64,000 nt of DNA from Streptomyces longhuiensis (GTDB lineage Bacteria; Actinomycetota; Actinomycetes; Streptomycetales; Streptomycetaceae): the NCBI RefSeq assembly GCF_020616555.1, contig NZ_CP085173.1:4289501-4353500 (forward strand). Reading direction: 5' to 3'. Below the pieces are notes generated by a model. That model was not told the DNA's origin. It ran no database searches and saw nothing but the letters and a program-made list of their open reading frames with translations. This document shows, piece after piece, positions 45,604 through 53,569 of the stretch (the first letter of the stretch is position 1; each line of letters begins with the position of its first letter). Both the position numbers and the translations under genes were made by a program.

Positions 45604-48399
45604 TTACAGCAGGCCGTCCCACATCTGCTCGAGCAGCACCGACCACCAGCCCTCCGGCGACGCGAGCGCCGCCGGGTCGACAGCGGCCAGCTGCGCCTGG
45701 AAGTCGACGGTCCAGCGGCCCGCCTGCTCCTGGTTGAGCCCGAACCGCAGCGGCCACATCCGGCCGAGCACCGCGAGGCTGCGCGCGAACTCGGGCAGGC
45801 CCGTGTTCACGAACTGCGGCGGCACCGGCGCACCGCCGGGACCCGCCTCCACCGGCACGGCCACGATGTTCGCCGTGCCGTACTGGACGCAGATCGCCCG
45901 CCCGAAGTCACTGCCCATCACGAGGTACGAACCCGCGTCCGACGCGGGCTGAGCCCCCCGCTCCTGCGCCAGCTCGGCGAGCGTCGGCACCGGGCGGCCC
46001 GGCTGGGCCTGCGCCCAGAAGAACGGCCCGAAGTCGGCGGGCAGCCCCGCCACGACGAGGGTGTGCGCCACGATGTCCGGCACGCCCTGACGGGACACGG
46101 CCCGCTGGTCGAACCGGAACACCCCGGGACCGAATGCCGCGGCCAGCTCATGCCCGATCGCCTCCGGCGGAACCGGCGGCATCGGCTGCGCGGGCGGCAG
46201 CGGCGCACGCACCGGCGCGAGCCGCGCCGGACCGTCCGCCACCTGGTGCAACTCGCCCTGGTGCGCGATCAGTTGCTGCATACCCTGCTGGCGCGACGCG
46301 TGGTCCCTGCCGTACGGGGCGATGGACGTGATCCTGGCCTGCGGCCACTGCTCACGGATCATGCGGGCGCAGTACGCGCCCGGCAGCTCGCAGGACTCCA
46401 GCTCCGTGTGCAGCTCCAGAACCTGGTCCGGCGGGATGTTCATGCCGCGCAGCTCATGGAAGATCTGCCACTCCGGGTGCGGCGTACCGGGCGCCGAGCG
46501 GCGGATGAGCTGCTGCTCGGACCCGTCGGGCGCGCGGTAGCGCAGCACGGCCTGATAGCCGGGCCCGACGGTCGGCTGCCCCGTGGGCTGCGGATATCCG
46601 TACGAGGCCGGGGGCGGACCGCCCGGAACCTGCTGCCCGGGCATGGGCGGCGGCATCGGCATACCGCCCGGCGCCTGCGGCGGCGCGGGAGGAGGCATGC
46701 CGGGACCGACCTGACCGGGACCGGCCAGCATCGTCGCGGCGTGATGGACACCGCCACCGGGAGTCCCCGGCGCACCGGGCACGCCGGGTGCCGCCGGCGG
46801 GGGCGGCGTGCCGGGACCGGCCGGTCCCGGCTGGGCCAGCATGGTCGCGGCATGGTGCACGCCACCGGGCGGCGTCCCTCCGGGCGGGCCGGGAGACTGC
46901 GGCGCACCGGGGGCACCGGGGGGACCAGGCGGCTTCGGCGCGCCGGGAGTTCCGGGGGCGCCGGGCGGCTTGGGAGCACCCGCACCGGGCGCGCCGGGCG
47001 GACCGGGCGGCTTGGGAGCACCGGGGCCACCGATGCTCGGGTCGGCCAGCATCGTCGCGGCGTGGTGCACACCGCCGGGCGGCGTACCACCCGCGGCGGG
47101 CGGGGCCTCGGGGCCGTCGGGGCCGAGCTGGGAGACGAGCTGCGTCGGGACGTAGCCTCCCGCCGGGGTACCCGGAGCGCCGGGCCCCGAGGGGCGCGCA
47201 CCGGGAGTGCCCGGGGCGCCGGGCGGCGGCGGAGTCGTCGCGCCACCACCGCGCGCACCGCGGGGCGGACCCTGCGCCTTGCTGGTCGCGGCGTCGGCGA
47301 TGTCACCGGCCCCGGGCGCGAGCGGCCGCCCGGGGGCGCCCTGCCCACCCGCCGGCGGCGGAGTCTGCTGCGCACCGGCGCCCTGCGGGTAGCCGTACGT
47401 GGGCGGCGGAGTCTGCGGCGCACCGCCCTGCGAACTCCCGGGCGCCTGCGGCACGTTCGACGGGGGCGGAGTGCCGGGACCCTGCGGATAGCCGTAGTTC
47501 GGCGGAGCACCGGGCGGCGGAGTCTGCTGCGCACCGGCGCCCTGCGGATAGCCGTACGCGTCGGGGGCACCCGGCGGCGGGGTTCCCTGAGCGGCGGGCG
47601 CCGGCCCGCCGACCGCCGGGGCCACCGCGGTGCGCGGAAGCTGGCTGCCGCCCGACATCAGCGCCGTCTTGGCCTCCGGCGCGGCGGTGGACACGGGCAC
47701 GTCGTCCCCGTCGACCAGCGGCGGCGCGAACACCGTCGCCGGAGGCGCGACCGAGCGGTCCTCCTCCTCGTCCGCGTTCGTGTCCGTACCGGCCCACGGG
47801 GTCGCCCCGGAAGGCGCCGCGGGCGAGGCGGGCCACGGCGTCGCACCGCTGCCCGCGTCGGCACGCGCAGGGGCAGGGGCAGCCGACTCAGGAGCGGACG
47901 CACCCGGACTCGAACCCGCACCCGTACCCGCGCCGGCACCGGCACCCGCGCCGGAAGCAGAACCCGTACCGGACCCGGCCCCGGAAGACGCGCCGGCCGA
48001 CGACGCGTCCCCCCGCCGATCCGGAATGCCCAGCTTGTCCGCCGCCTCCTGGAGCCACTCCGGAGGGCTCAACAGGAACGACGTCTGATTCAGGTCCACC
48101 CGCTCCGGAGGCGCGTCCGCCGGCTCCGGCGAAGCCTCCGGCAGCCCGTACTCCTCCTCGTACCGCCGGATCACCTCACCCACCGGCAGCCCCGGCCACA
48201 GCGAGGCGTCCCCGCTGTCGCGCGCGATGACGAGCCGCTGGCGCCCGCCGTCGGACACCGGACCGCCCTCGCGGTCCTCGGCCCACACCACGAACCCCAG
48301 CTCGAACTCCCGCACCCGCACCTCACGGTGCTGATAGCCGGGCACATCGCCGTTGATCCACTCTTCGGCGCGCTCCTGCGCCTGCGCGAACGTCACCAT
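45604..48399 (-). CDS. Multidomain Imm35/YrhB - Pro-rich linker - deaminase-like - SUKH-4 protein
   Basis: A 931-residue protein. Residues 1-95 resemble the YrhB/Imm35 immunity fold (FAQAQERAEEWINGD; WPGLPVGEVIRRYEEEYGLP). A long Pro/Gly/Ala linker runs about 120-610 and contains three copies of GVHHAATMLA and several YGYPQGAG-QQTPPP units. About 613-735 is a deaminase-like domain with zinc-type pattern LHTELESCELPGAYC (His664, Glu666, Cys670, Cys677). About 745-931 fits a SUKH-4 domain (GPFFWAQ; YLVMGSDFGRAICVQYGTANIVAV; FVNTGLPEFARSLAVL). No signal peptide. ATG 48399 or GTG 48396; the Shine-Dalgarno is weak. It lies 7 bases after the SUKH-1 fusion gene. Confidence 0.8.
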   Translation of the reverse strand: MVTFAQAQERAEEWINGDVPGYQHREVRVREFELGFVVWAEDREGGPVSDGGRQRLVIARDSGDASLWPGLPVGEVIRRYEEEYGLPEASPEPADAPPERVDLNQTSFLLSPPEWLQEAADKLGIPDRRGDASSAGASSGAGSGTGSASGAGAGAGAGTGAGSSPGASAPESAAPAPARADAGSGATPWPASPAAPSGATPWAGTDTNADEEEDRSVAPPATVFAPPLVDGDDVPVSTAAPEAKTALMSGGSQLPRTAVAPAVGGPAPAAQGTPPPGAPDAYGYPQGAGAQQTPPPGAPPNYGYPQGPGTPPPSNVPQAPGSSQGGAPQTPPPTYGYPQGAGAQQTPPPAGGQGAPGRPLAPGAGDIADAATSKAQGPPRGARGGGATTPPPPGAPGTPGARPSGPGAPGTPAGGYVPTQLVSQLGPDGPEAPPAAGGTPPGGVHHAATMLADPSIGGPGAPKPPGPPGAPGAGAPKPPGAPGTPGAPKPPGPPGAPGAPQSPGPPGGTPPGGVHHAATMLAQPGPAGPGTPPPPAAPGVPGAPGTPGGGVHHAATMLAGPGQVGPGMPPPAPPQAPGGMPMPPPMPGQQVPGGPPPASYGYPQPTGQPTVGPGYQAVLRYRAPDGSEQQLIRRSAPGTPHPEWQIFHELRGMNIPPDQVLELHTELESCELPGAYCARMIREQWPQARITSIAPYGRDHASRQQGMQQLIAHQGELHQVADGPARLAPVRAPLPPAQPMPPVPPEAIGHELAAAFGPGVFRFDQRAVSRQGVPDIVAHTLVVAGLPADFGPFFWAQAQPGRPVPTLAELAQERGAQPASDAGSYLVMGSDFGRAICVQYGTANIVAVPVEAGPGGAPVPPQFVNTGLPEFARSLAVLGRMWPLRFGLNQEQAGRWTVDFQAQLAAVDPAALASPEGWWSVLLEQMWDGLL

Positions 48400-48406
48400 C
48401 GGACAC

Positions 48407-49432
48407 TCACCCCTCGTCCGGGACCGTCGAAGCAGCCGATACGGCCACGCCCGAGGCGTCGACCGCACTCGCGAAACCGCCGTCCACCATCAGGTTCGCC
48501 ACCGTCTCCAGCTCCGGCGGATTGCCCGCGAGCCGGGCCAGGAACGCGTCGAAGTCGTCACCGCACGGCAGCAGCAGACGCTCCACCCGCTCGGCGACCG
48601 ACCAGCCGGCCGTGTCCCCGCTGTCCCGCGCGTCGTCGTACGCGCAGAACCACACCGAACCCACCCGGTCACCCTTGACCTTGACGGCCAGGATGCCGCC
48701 CTGCACGAACCCGACACCCAGATAGTCCTTGGTCAGGTGGTCACGCAGACACTTGTTGACGTACACCAGATCGTTGACCGCGGCCTCGTCCCGCACCGTG
48801 AAGAACGGCTGGTCCACCAGAAGCCCCAGCTCGGCGTCGAGCGCCGCACCCACCGGAGCGCACCCGCCCGCCGCCTTCAGGAACGCCCGGTACGCACCCG
48901 GCAACCGGTACCCCAGGTCCTCCTCGGCGCCGAGGACCTGCTGCTCCGTCACCGCCACCGACGACTTCGGCAGCCCGAAGTGCGCCGGCCGCGTCTCCTG
49001 CAACGGACGCGTCCCCCGCTTGCCGTGATCCACCGCCGCCGTCGCGAGACCGCCGTGATGCCGCAGCAGCGCCTTCACCTCGACCGGGACCAACTCCATG
49101 CGACGACTGCCCGGCACGTGATGCCAGGTCCAGCCGTGCGGCGTCGCCACCGGCACGATCGTGTCCCACAAGTCGTGCCCGGCGGCGGCCAGAGCCGCGT
49201 TCGCCGACACATAGTCCGTCAGCCGCAGCTCGTCGACCCCGAACCCCTCCGGGGGCTCGGCGATCTCCGCCGCGGCACGCGCGTAGGCCGAAAAATCCGG
49301 ATAGCCGTTCCCGTCGATCCGTACGCCCCTGGGATGGCGCGCTGCACGGACCGGGTCCGGGAAGTGCACGACCTGCCCGGCGTAGGCCGCGTTCGGCGGC
49401 GCGGCTTGCTGCCCGAGCCGACCTGTCGTCAT
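48407..49432 (-). CDS. WHH/HNH-nuclease-like domain fused to SUKH-1 (SMI1/KNR4) domain
   Basis: A 341-residue protein. Residues about 36-130 match the WHH branch of the HNH/EndoVII toxin nucleases: RIDGNGYPDFSAYA, then GWTWHHVPGSRRMELVPVEV (His104, His105) and RHHGG (125-129). Residues about 155-320 form a SUKH-1 domain (VLGAEEDLGYRLPGAYRAFLKAAGG; GDDFDAFLARL). Such domains are normally separate toxin and immunity parts. Fusion in one cytosolic protein is odd. ATG 49432 with AGGGGG. Operon with the gene at 45604. Confidence 0.8.
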   Translation of the reverse strand: MTTGRLGQQAAPPNAAYAGQVVHFPDPVRAARHPRGVRIDGNGYPDFSAYARAAAEIAEPPEGFGVDELRLTDYVSANAALAAAGHDLWDTIVPVATPHGWTWHHVPGSRRMELVPVEVKALLRHHGGLATAAVDHGKRGTRPLQETRPAHFGLPKSSVAVTEQQVLGAEEDLGYRLPGAYRAFLKAAGGCAPVGAALDAELGLLVDQPFFTVRDEAAVNDLVYVNKCLRDHLTKDYLGVGFVQGGILAVKVKGDRVGSVWFCAYDDARDSGDTAGWSVAERVERLLLPCGDDFDAFLARLAGNPPELETVANLMVDGGFASAVDASGVAVSAASTVPDEG

Positions 49433-49654
49433 GGCGGTTGCCCCCTGCGGCACTGTTATGGATCGCGGATAGCGACAGCCTATGCGGTTGTACGACACCG
49501 GTCACCGGCCCTCCGGTTCCATGACCAGCAGTCACCCCACCGTGACGATGAGCCGACGCTCCCGCGTGTCGCCACGCCCCAGCTTCCGCACCACCGGCCG
49601 CATTTGGCAGTCTGTGCACGCAACCCGGGGGATTGCAGGAGGGTAAGCATCTAC
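49433..49654. promoter_or_regulatory. Divergent promoter region of the deaminase/SUKH cluster
   Basis: 222 bases between the minus-strand SUKH-1 fusion and the + strand YwqJ-type gene. On the minus strand, TGACCG and TAGGCT spaced by 16 bases (about 49480-49507) are a possible promoter. No clear + strand boxes were found. Confidence 0.35.
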
Positions 49655-50227
49655 ATGCAGAGCAGCACCGCACCGTCATCCGACACGGCCGTCGCGACCG
49701 CCTCGGAGCCCGACACCGGGCACCCGGCCACCGCCGACGGCGCCTCCGGCGACCCACGCGTCGGCTGGAGCAGCGCCGAGGACGCGCCCGCCCCGGCCCT
49801 GCGCCAGCGCCGCGACGGCATCCTGCCCACCGTCGCCGCCGCCCTCTCCGTGCGCGGCACCACACTGACCAGCACCGCGGCCCGCGGCGAACACTCCCCC
49901 GCCCTGCACCCCCTCGTCCAGGACTTCCTCGACACCCTCACCAGCGCCCAGCGCGACCGCTTCACCGGACGCTGTGCCGAAACGATCCTCATCTCCCGCC
50001 ACCTCACGGCCGCCGACGAGGAACGCTCCAAACGCGCCCGCCGCAAACCCATGACCAACGGCGAAGCCCGCAAAGCCCTCAAACACGCCAAACTCACCAC
50101 CCGCCGCATCCGCGAGGACGGCGACCCCCTGCACGGCGGCTTCGCCCGCCCCTGCCGCGCCTGCGCCGCACTCACCGCCCACTTCGGCGTCCACGTCGTG
50201 GACCCGGCCACGGACACCACCGGCTGA
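49655..50227 (+). CDS. YwqJ-related putative deaminase
   Basis: A 190-residue protein. Residues 1-75 are a low-complexity Ala/Thr/Ser/Asp tail. The C-terminal domain has the YwqJ-type deaminase zinc pattern: GRCAETILIS (Cys107-Ala-Glu109) and ARPCRACAALTAHFGV (Cys167, Cys170). Family members are toxins or nucleic-acid deaminases in polymorphic toxin systems. No signal or WXG leader is visible here. ATG 49655 with AGGAGGG about ten bases upstream. The SUKH-3 gene follows 70 bases downstream. Confidence 0.83.
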   Translation: MQSSTAPSSDTAVATASEPDTGHPATADGASGDPRVGWSSAEDAPAPALRQRRDGILPTVAAALSVRGTTLTSTAARGEHSPALHPLVQDFLDTLTSAQRDRFTGRCAETILISRHLTAADEERSKRARRKPMTNGEARKALKHAKLTTRRIREDGDPLHGGFARPCRACAALTAHFGVHVVDPATDTTG

Positions 50228-50297
50228 CCGGAACCGGCGCACGGCAGCACGCACGCACCACCGCAGGCAGCAGCAGAACAGGACGAGGCCACCCCAC

Positions 50298-50780
50298 ATG
50301 ACCGCCGACCGCACCCGCTTCACCGCCCCCGTCGACGCCGCCCTGCGCGCCGCCGGCTGGCAGCCCGGACGCTGGGACATCAAGCAGGCCGAATTCTGGG
50401 CCGACGCCCTGCGCACCCACGTATCCCCCGCCGGCCACCGCCACACCGTCTTCCCCGCCGCCGTCGAGGCCTGGGCCGAATTCGGCGGCCTCCACCTCAC
50501 GCCGCAGGGCCCCGGCCGCCAGATAGCACCCGCCCAGCCCCACCTCGACCCGCTCCACGGCCTCCACATGGCCCGCACCCTCGGCGACCTCGGCCGCGCC
50601 CTCGACACCGAGGTCTGCCCCCTCGGCGCCGAATCCGGCTCCGAAGCCCTCCTCGCCATCGACACCGAAGGCCGCGTCTACGCCCTCGACCACAGCGGCG
50701 ACTGGTACCTCGGCCCCGGCATCGACCACGCCCTGGAGACCCTCGTCAACGGCACCCAGCCGACCCGCCTGACCGCGTAG
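50298..50780 (+). CDS. SUKH-3 domain immunity-type protein
   Basis: A 160-residue protein fitting the SUKH-3 family: VDAALRAAGWQPGRWDIKQAEFWADAL, FPAAVEAWAEFGGLHL, DTEVCPLGAESGSEALLAIDTEGRVYALDHSGDWYLG and a final ALETLVNG. SUKH proteins neutralise nuclease and deaminase toxins. Its position right after the YwqJ-type deaminase gives a classical toxin-immunity order. ATG 50298 with GAGG upstream. Confidence 0.85.
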   Translation: MTADRTRFTAPVDAALRAAGWQPGRWDIKQAEFWADALRTHVSPAGHRHTVFPAAVEAWAEFGGLHLTPQGPGRQIAPAQPHLDPLHGLHMARTLGDLGRALDTEVCPLGAESGSEALLAIDTEGRVYALDHSGDWYLGPGIDHALETLVNGTQPTRLTA

Positions 50781-51002
50781 AGCCCCGGCGCACGACGGCA
50801 TACGCCCCGGCCATCACCGGCTGCCACGCGCGTACGGGACGCGAGGGGACATGCCGGAACGCGCGCGCAGAGCCACCGGCACCACACGCGGGTGACCGGC
50901 CGGGTGACGACGCCCCGCAGAACAGCGAACACGTACATCCCGCGCGGCCCCGCCACGCCCTGGCGCGAACCCCCGGCAGCCCCGCTCCCCACAGTCGCCA
51001 AG

Positions 51003-51039
51003 TGCCTGCGGCCGAGCACTGAGCGCTAAGCCGCAGGCA
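51003..51039. terminator. Hairpin at the convergent end of SUKH-3 and kinase genes
   Basis: TGCCTGCGGC (51003-51012) pairs with 51030-51039, overlapping the last codons of the kinase gene. The remainder of 50781-51002 shows nothing assignable. Confidence 0.5.
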
Positions 51040-52330
51040 ACACAGCCGACACCCGATACCCACCGGCATCGGTCGGCCCGCACACGAACACCCCGCCCAG
51101 GCCCGTCACCCGCTCCTTCATACCGACGAGCCCGTTCCCCCCACTCGGCAGCCGCGCGTCGGACGCCGAATCCGCGTCCGGCGGCGGCTCGTTCTCCACC
51201 TGCATCGCGATCTCCGACACCCGATGAGCCAGCCGCACATACGTCTTCGCGCCCGCCGCATGCTTGTGCACGTTCGTCAGTGCCTCCTGCACCACCCGGT
51301 ACGCGGTCTGCTCCACCGCCGCGACATACGACCGCAGATCGCCCTCGACGAGCAGCTCCACCACCATGCCCGCAGCCCGCGACTGACCCACCAGCTCGTC
51401 GAGATCACCCAGACTCGGCCCGTCCTCGTCGTCAACGGCACGCGACGCAGCGGCCGCAGCCGCCACCCCCACCGCCGCCAACGGCACCGCCGCACGCGGC
51501 TCACGCCCGCCACCACCGGACCGCATCACCCCGAGCATCTCCCGCAACTCGGTCAACGCCTGCCGGCCCATGTCCCCGACCAGCGCCGCGTTCTTCACGG
51601 CCTTCTCCGGATCCTTACGGGCCACCGCCTGCAACGCCGCCGCATGCACCACCATCAGACTCACCCGGTGCGCCACCACGTCGTGCATCTCCCGGGCGAT
51701 CCGCGTCCGCTCCTCGCCCCGCGCCCACTCGGCCCGCTCCTCCGCGCGCTCCGCGAGCAGCTGAAGCTCCCGCTCCAGCGAATCCGCCCGCTCCCGCAGA
51801 CTCTCCATGAGACGCCGCCGCGCACCGACATAGAGCCCGAGCAGCAACGGCGGAGCGGTCACACCCAACGACGTCGTGATGGCGACGAACGGAACGAACC
51901 AGTCCCCCACCCGCACGAGATTCCCGTGCCCCATGTCCTGCTGCGCCCGCACCACCGACACGATCAGCGTCCCGACGAACGACATCCCCGCCAGGGCCCC
52001 GATGATCCGCCGCGGCATCTCGGACGCGGCCAGCGTGTAGAGACCCACCACGCTCAGCAGCACACCCATCCGGGCCGGAGTCACCGCGACCCCGATCAGC
52101 ACCACCGCGATCGGCCACCGCCGCCGCAGCACCAGCATGGCCCCGGCAAGCACCCCGAAAACGACACCCACGGCCGCCGGCACCCCGGCGTCCCGCGCGA
52201 ACCCGACCCCCTCCACCCCGCACTCCGCCGCCGACGCGACAGCCAGCCCGACATCGAGCGCGGCACTGCGCCACCGCTCCCACCACCACGGCCCCCCGGC
52301 CGTCCGGTGCATTTCCCCCGTCGTGGTCAT
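51026..52330 (-). CDS. NarL-type sensor histidine kinase (orphan)
   Basis: A 434-residue membrane kinase. About five to six hydrophobic segments in residues 20-190 (for example AVGVVFGVLAGAMLVL and PIAVVLIGVAVTPARMGVLL), then a linker coiled coil, the HisKA_3 dimerisation block TRIAREMHDVVAHRVSLMVVHA with phospho-accepting His, and HATPase_c (VVQEALTNVHKHAAG; SGGNGLVGMKERV). ATG 52330 gives MTTTGEMHRT. No response regulator is adjacent in the window, unusual for this class. Confidence 0.9.
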   Translation of the reverse strand: MTTTGEMHRTAGGPWWWERWRSAALDVGLAVASAAECGVEGVGFARDAGVPAAVGVVFGVLAGAMLVLRRRWPIAVVLIGVAVTPARMGVLLSVVGLYTLAASEMPRRIIGALAGMSFVGTLIVSVVRAQQDMGHGNLVRVGDWFVPFVAITTSLGVTAPPLLLGLYVGARRRLMESLRERADSLERELQLLAERAEERAEWARGEERTRIAREMHDVVAHRVSLMVVHAAALQAVARKDPEKAVKNAALVGDMGRQALTELREMLGVMRSGGGGREPRAAVPLAAVGVAAAAAASRAVDDEDGPSLGDLDELVGQSRAAGMVVELLVEGDLRSYVAAVEQTAYRVVQEALTNVHKHAAGAKTYVRLAHRVSEIAMQVENEPPPDADSASDARLPSGGNGLVGMKERVTGLGGVFVCGPTDAGGYRVSAVLPAA

Positions 52331-52497
52331 GCCGTCCAGCCTACGGGCGCACAGTGCCCCTTTTCCGGTGAGTTTCCGCGACGGCCCCCTGCCACGGGCA
52401 CCATTCGAACAGAAGCGAAACCAGCCGGTATCCCTCGAACTGTTGGCCCATATGCAAATACGACCCACCCGAACCCGTCCCGGACGAGCCTTTGCCT

Positions 52498-53370
52498 ATG
52501 ACACAGGCCACAGGCAAATACAGGGACTTCGAGGGACTGCGGGAGCGGGCGGTGGCGCTGCGGCGGGAGGGGTTGAGCCGCCGAGAGATCCGCGACCGCC
52601 TCTTCATCGACAACAACGACATCCTGAACCGCCTCCTGGACGGAGAACCGGCACCGGAGTGGACGAAACGCCCGAACGCAAAGGACGACCTGCGGGACCG
52701 GGCACGGGAGCTACGGCTCCAGGGATGGACGTACGACCAGATCCAGGTCGAGCTCGGGTGCTCGAAGAGTTCGATCTCGCTCTGGGTACGGGACCTGCCG
52801 AAGCCGGAACGCAAGCGCACCCGCGAGGAAGCTTCGGCTATCGCGAGGCGCGGATGGGAAGCCACCCTTCAGCGCCGGGAGGAGGGGCGCCAGAAGACCA
52901 GGCAGGCAGCGGCCGAAGAGATCGGCGCCCTGTCCGACCGTGAGCTGTTTCTGGTAGGTGTCGGGCTCTACTGGTCCGAGGGCTCGAAGGCGAAGGCCCA
53001 TCGCCGCCAGGAACGAGTCGACTTCGTCAACAGCGATCCGGACATGATCCAGGTCTACCTGGACTGGCTCCGCCTCCTTGGAGTCAACCCGGAGCGACTG
53101 AGGTTCCACGTACAGATCCACGAGACCGCCGACATCGCGACGGCCGAGAAGTTCTGGGCCGCCTTGGTCGGTGCCGACCCCTCGCAGTTCGGCAAGACCT
53201 CACTCAAAAAGCACAACCCGAAGACCAACCGCAAGCGTGTGGGTGCGGACTATCACGGCTGCTTGCTCGTGCGCGTTCCCCAGGGGGCCGATCTGTACCG
53301 TCGCATTGAGGGCTGGTGGTACGGCATAGTGTTGTCCGCGCGCGGTACGGATCGTCAGATTCGAACCTAG
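52498..53370 (+). CDS. Helix-turn-helix protein with LAGLIDADG-like domain
   Basis: A 290-residue protein. Two N-terminal helix-turn-helix-like blocks occur: GLSRREIRDRLFIDNNDILNRLL and GWTYDQIQVELGCSKSSISLWVRD. The C-terminal part (about 150-280) has features of degenerate LAGLIDADG domains: LFLVGVGLYWSEGSKAK, VDFVNSDPDMIQVYLDWLRLLGV and a basic KKHNPKTNRKRVG stretch. Ends 11 bases before tRNA-Gln. ATG 52498; the Shine-Dalgarno is poor. Could be a domesticated homing-endonuclease relative; function unknown. Confidence 0.65.
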   Translation: MTQATGKYRDFEGLRERAVALRREGLSRREIRDRLFIDNNDILNRLLDGEPAPEWTKRPNAKDDLRDRARELRLQGWTYDQIQVELGCSKSSISLWVRDLPKPERKRTREEASAIARRGWEATLQRREEGRQKTRQAAAEEIGALSDRELFLVGVGLYWSEGSKAKAHRRQERVDFVNSDPDMIQVYLDWLRLLGVNPERLRFHVQIHETADIATAEKFWAALVGADPSQFGKTSLKKHNPKTNRKRVGADYHGCLLVRVPQGADLYRRIEGWWYGIVLSARGTDRQIRT

Positions 53371-53381
53371 CGGACGAACCA

Positions 53382-53452
53382 TCCCGGGTCGTCTAATGGC
53401 AGGACAAATGGTTTTGGTCCATTGAATGAGGGTTCGATTCCTTCCCCGGGAG
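53382..53452 (+). tRNA. tRNA-Gln(UUG)
   Basis: Acceptor TCCCGGG (53382-53388) pairs with CCCGGGA (53445-53451). Anticodon stem AATGG/CCATT with loop TTTTGGT (anticodon TTG); T arm GAGGG-TTCGATT-CCTTC. Discriminator G at 53452, followed by CA, so the full CCA is not encoded. A 14-bp terminator hairpin follows. Confidence 0.95.
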
Positions 53453-53461
53453 CACAGGTGA

Positions 53462-53493
53462 GGCGGGGCCCGACCACCAGGTCGGGCCCCGCC
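53462..53493 (+). terminator. Terminator of tRNA-Gln
   Basis: Perfect 14-bp stem GGCGGGGCCCGACC (53462-53475) with 53480-53493 and an ACCA loop, nine bases past the tRNA. It precedes glmU by 76 bases. Confidence 0.8.
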
Positions 53494-53569
53494 CCCATTT
53501 CGCGCCCACAACGCCCCGGTATCCTGCGGATGTCCACCCCACACAGCATCCGAAGCCGAAGGGCCACCC

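Noticed and set aside
46063..48678. Long + strand open frame (about 870 residues) opposite the deaminase/SUKH-4 fusion gene
   Set aside because: Arg/Gly-rich shadow of the Pro/Gly-rich linker; no start signal or domain.
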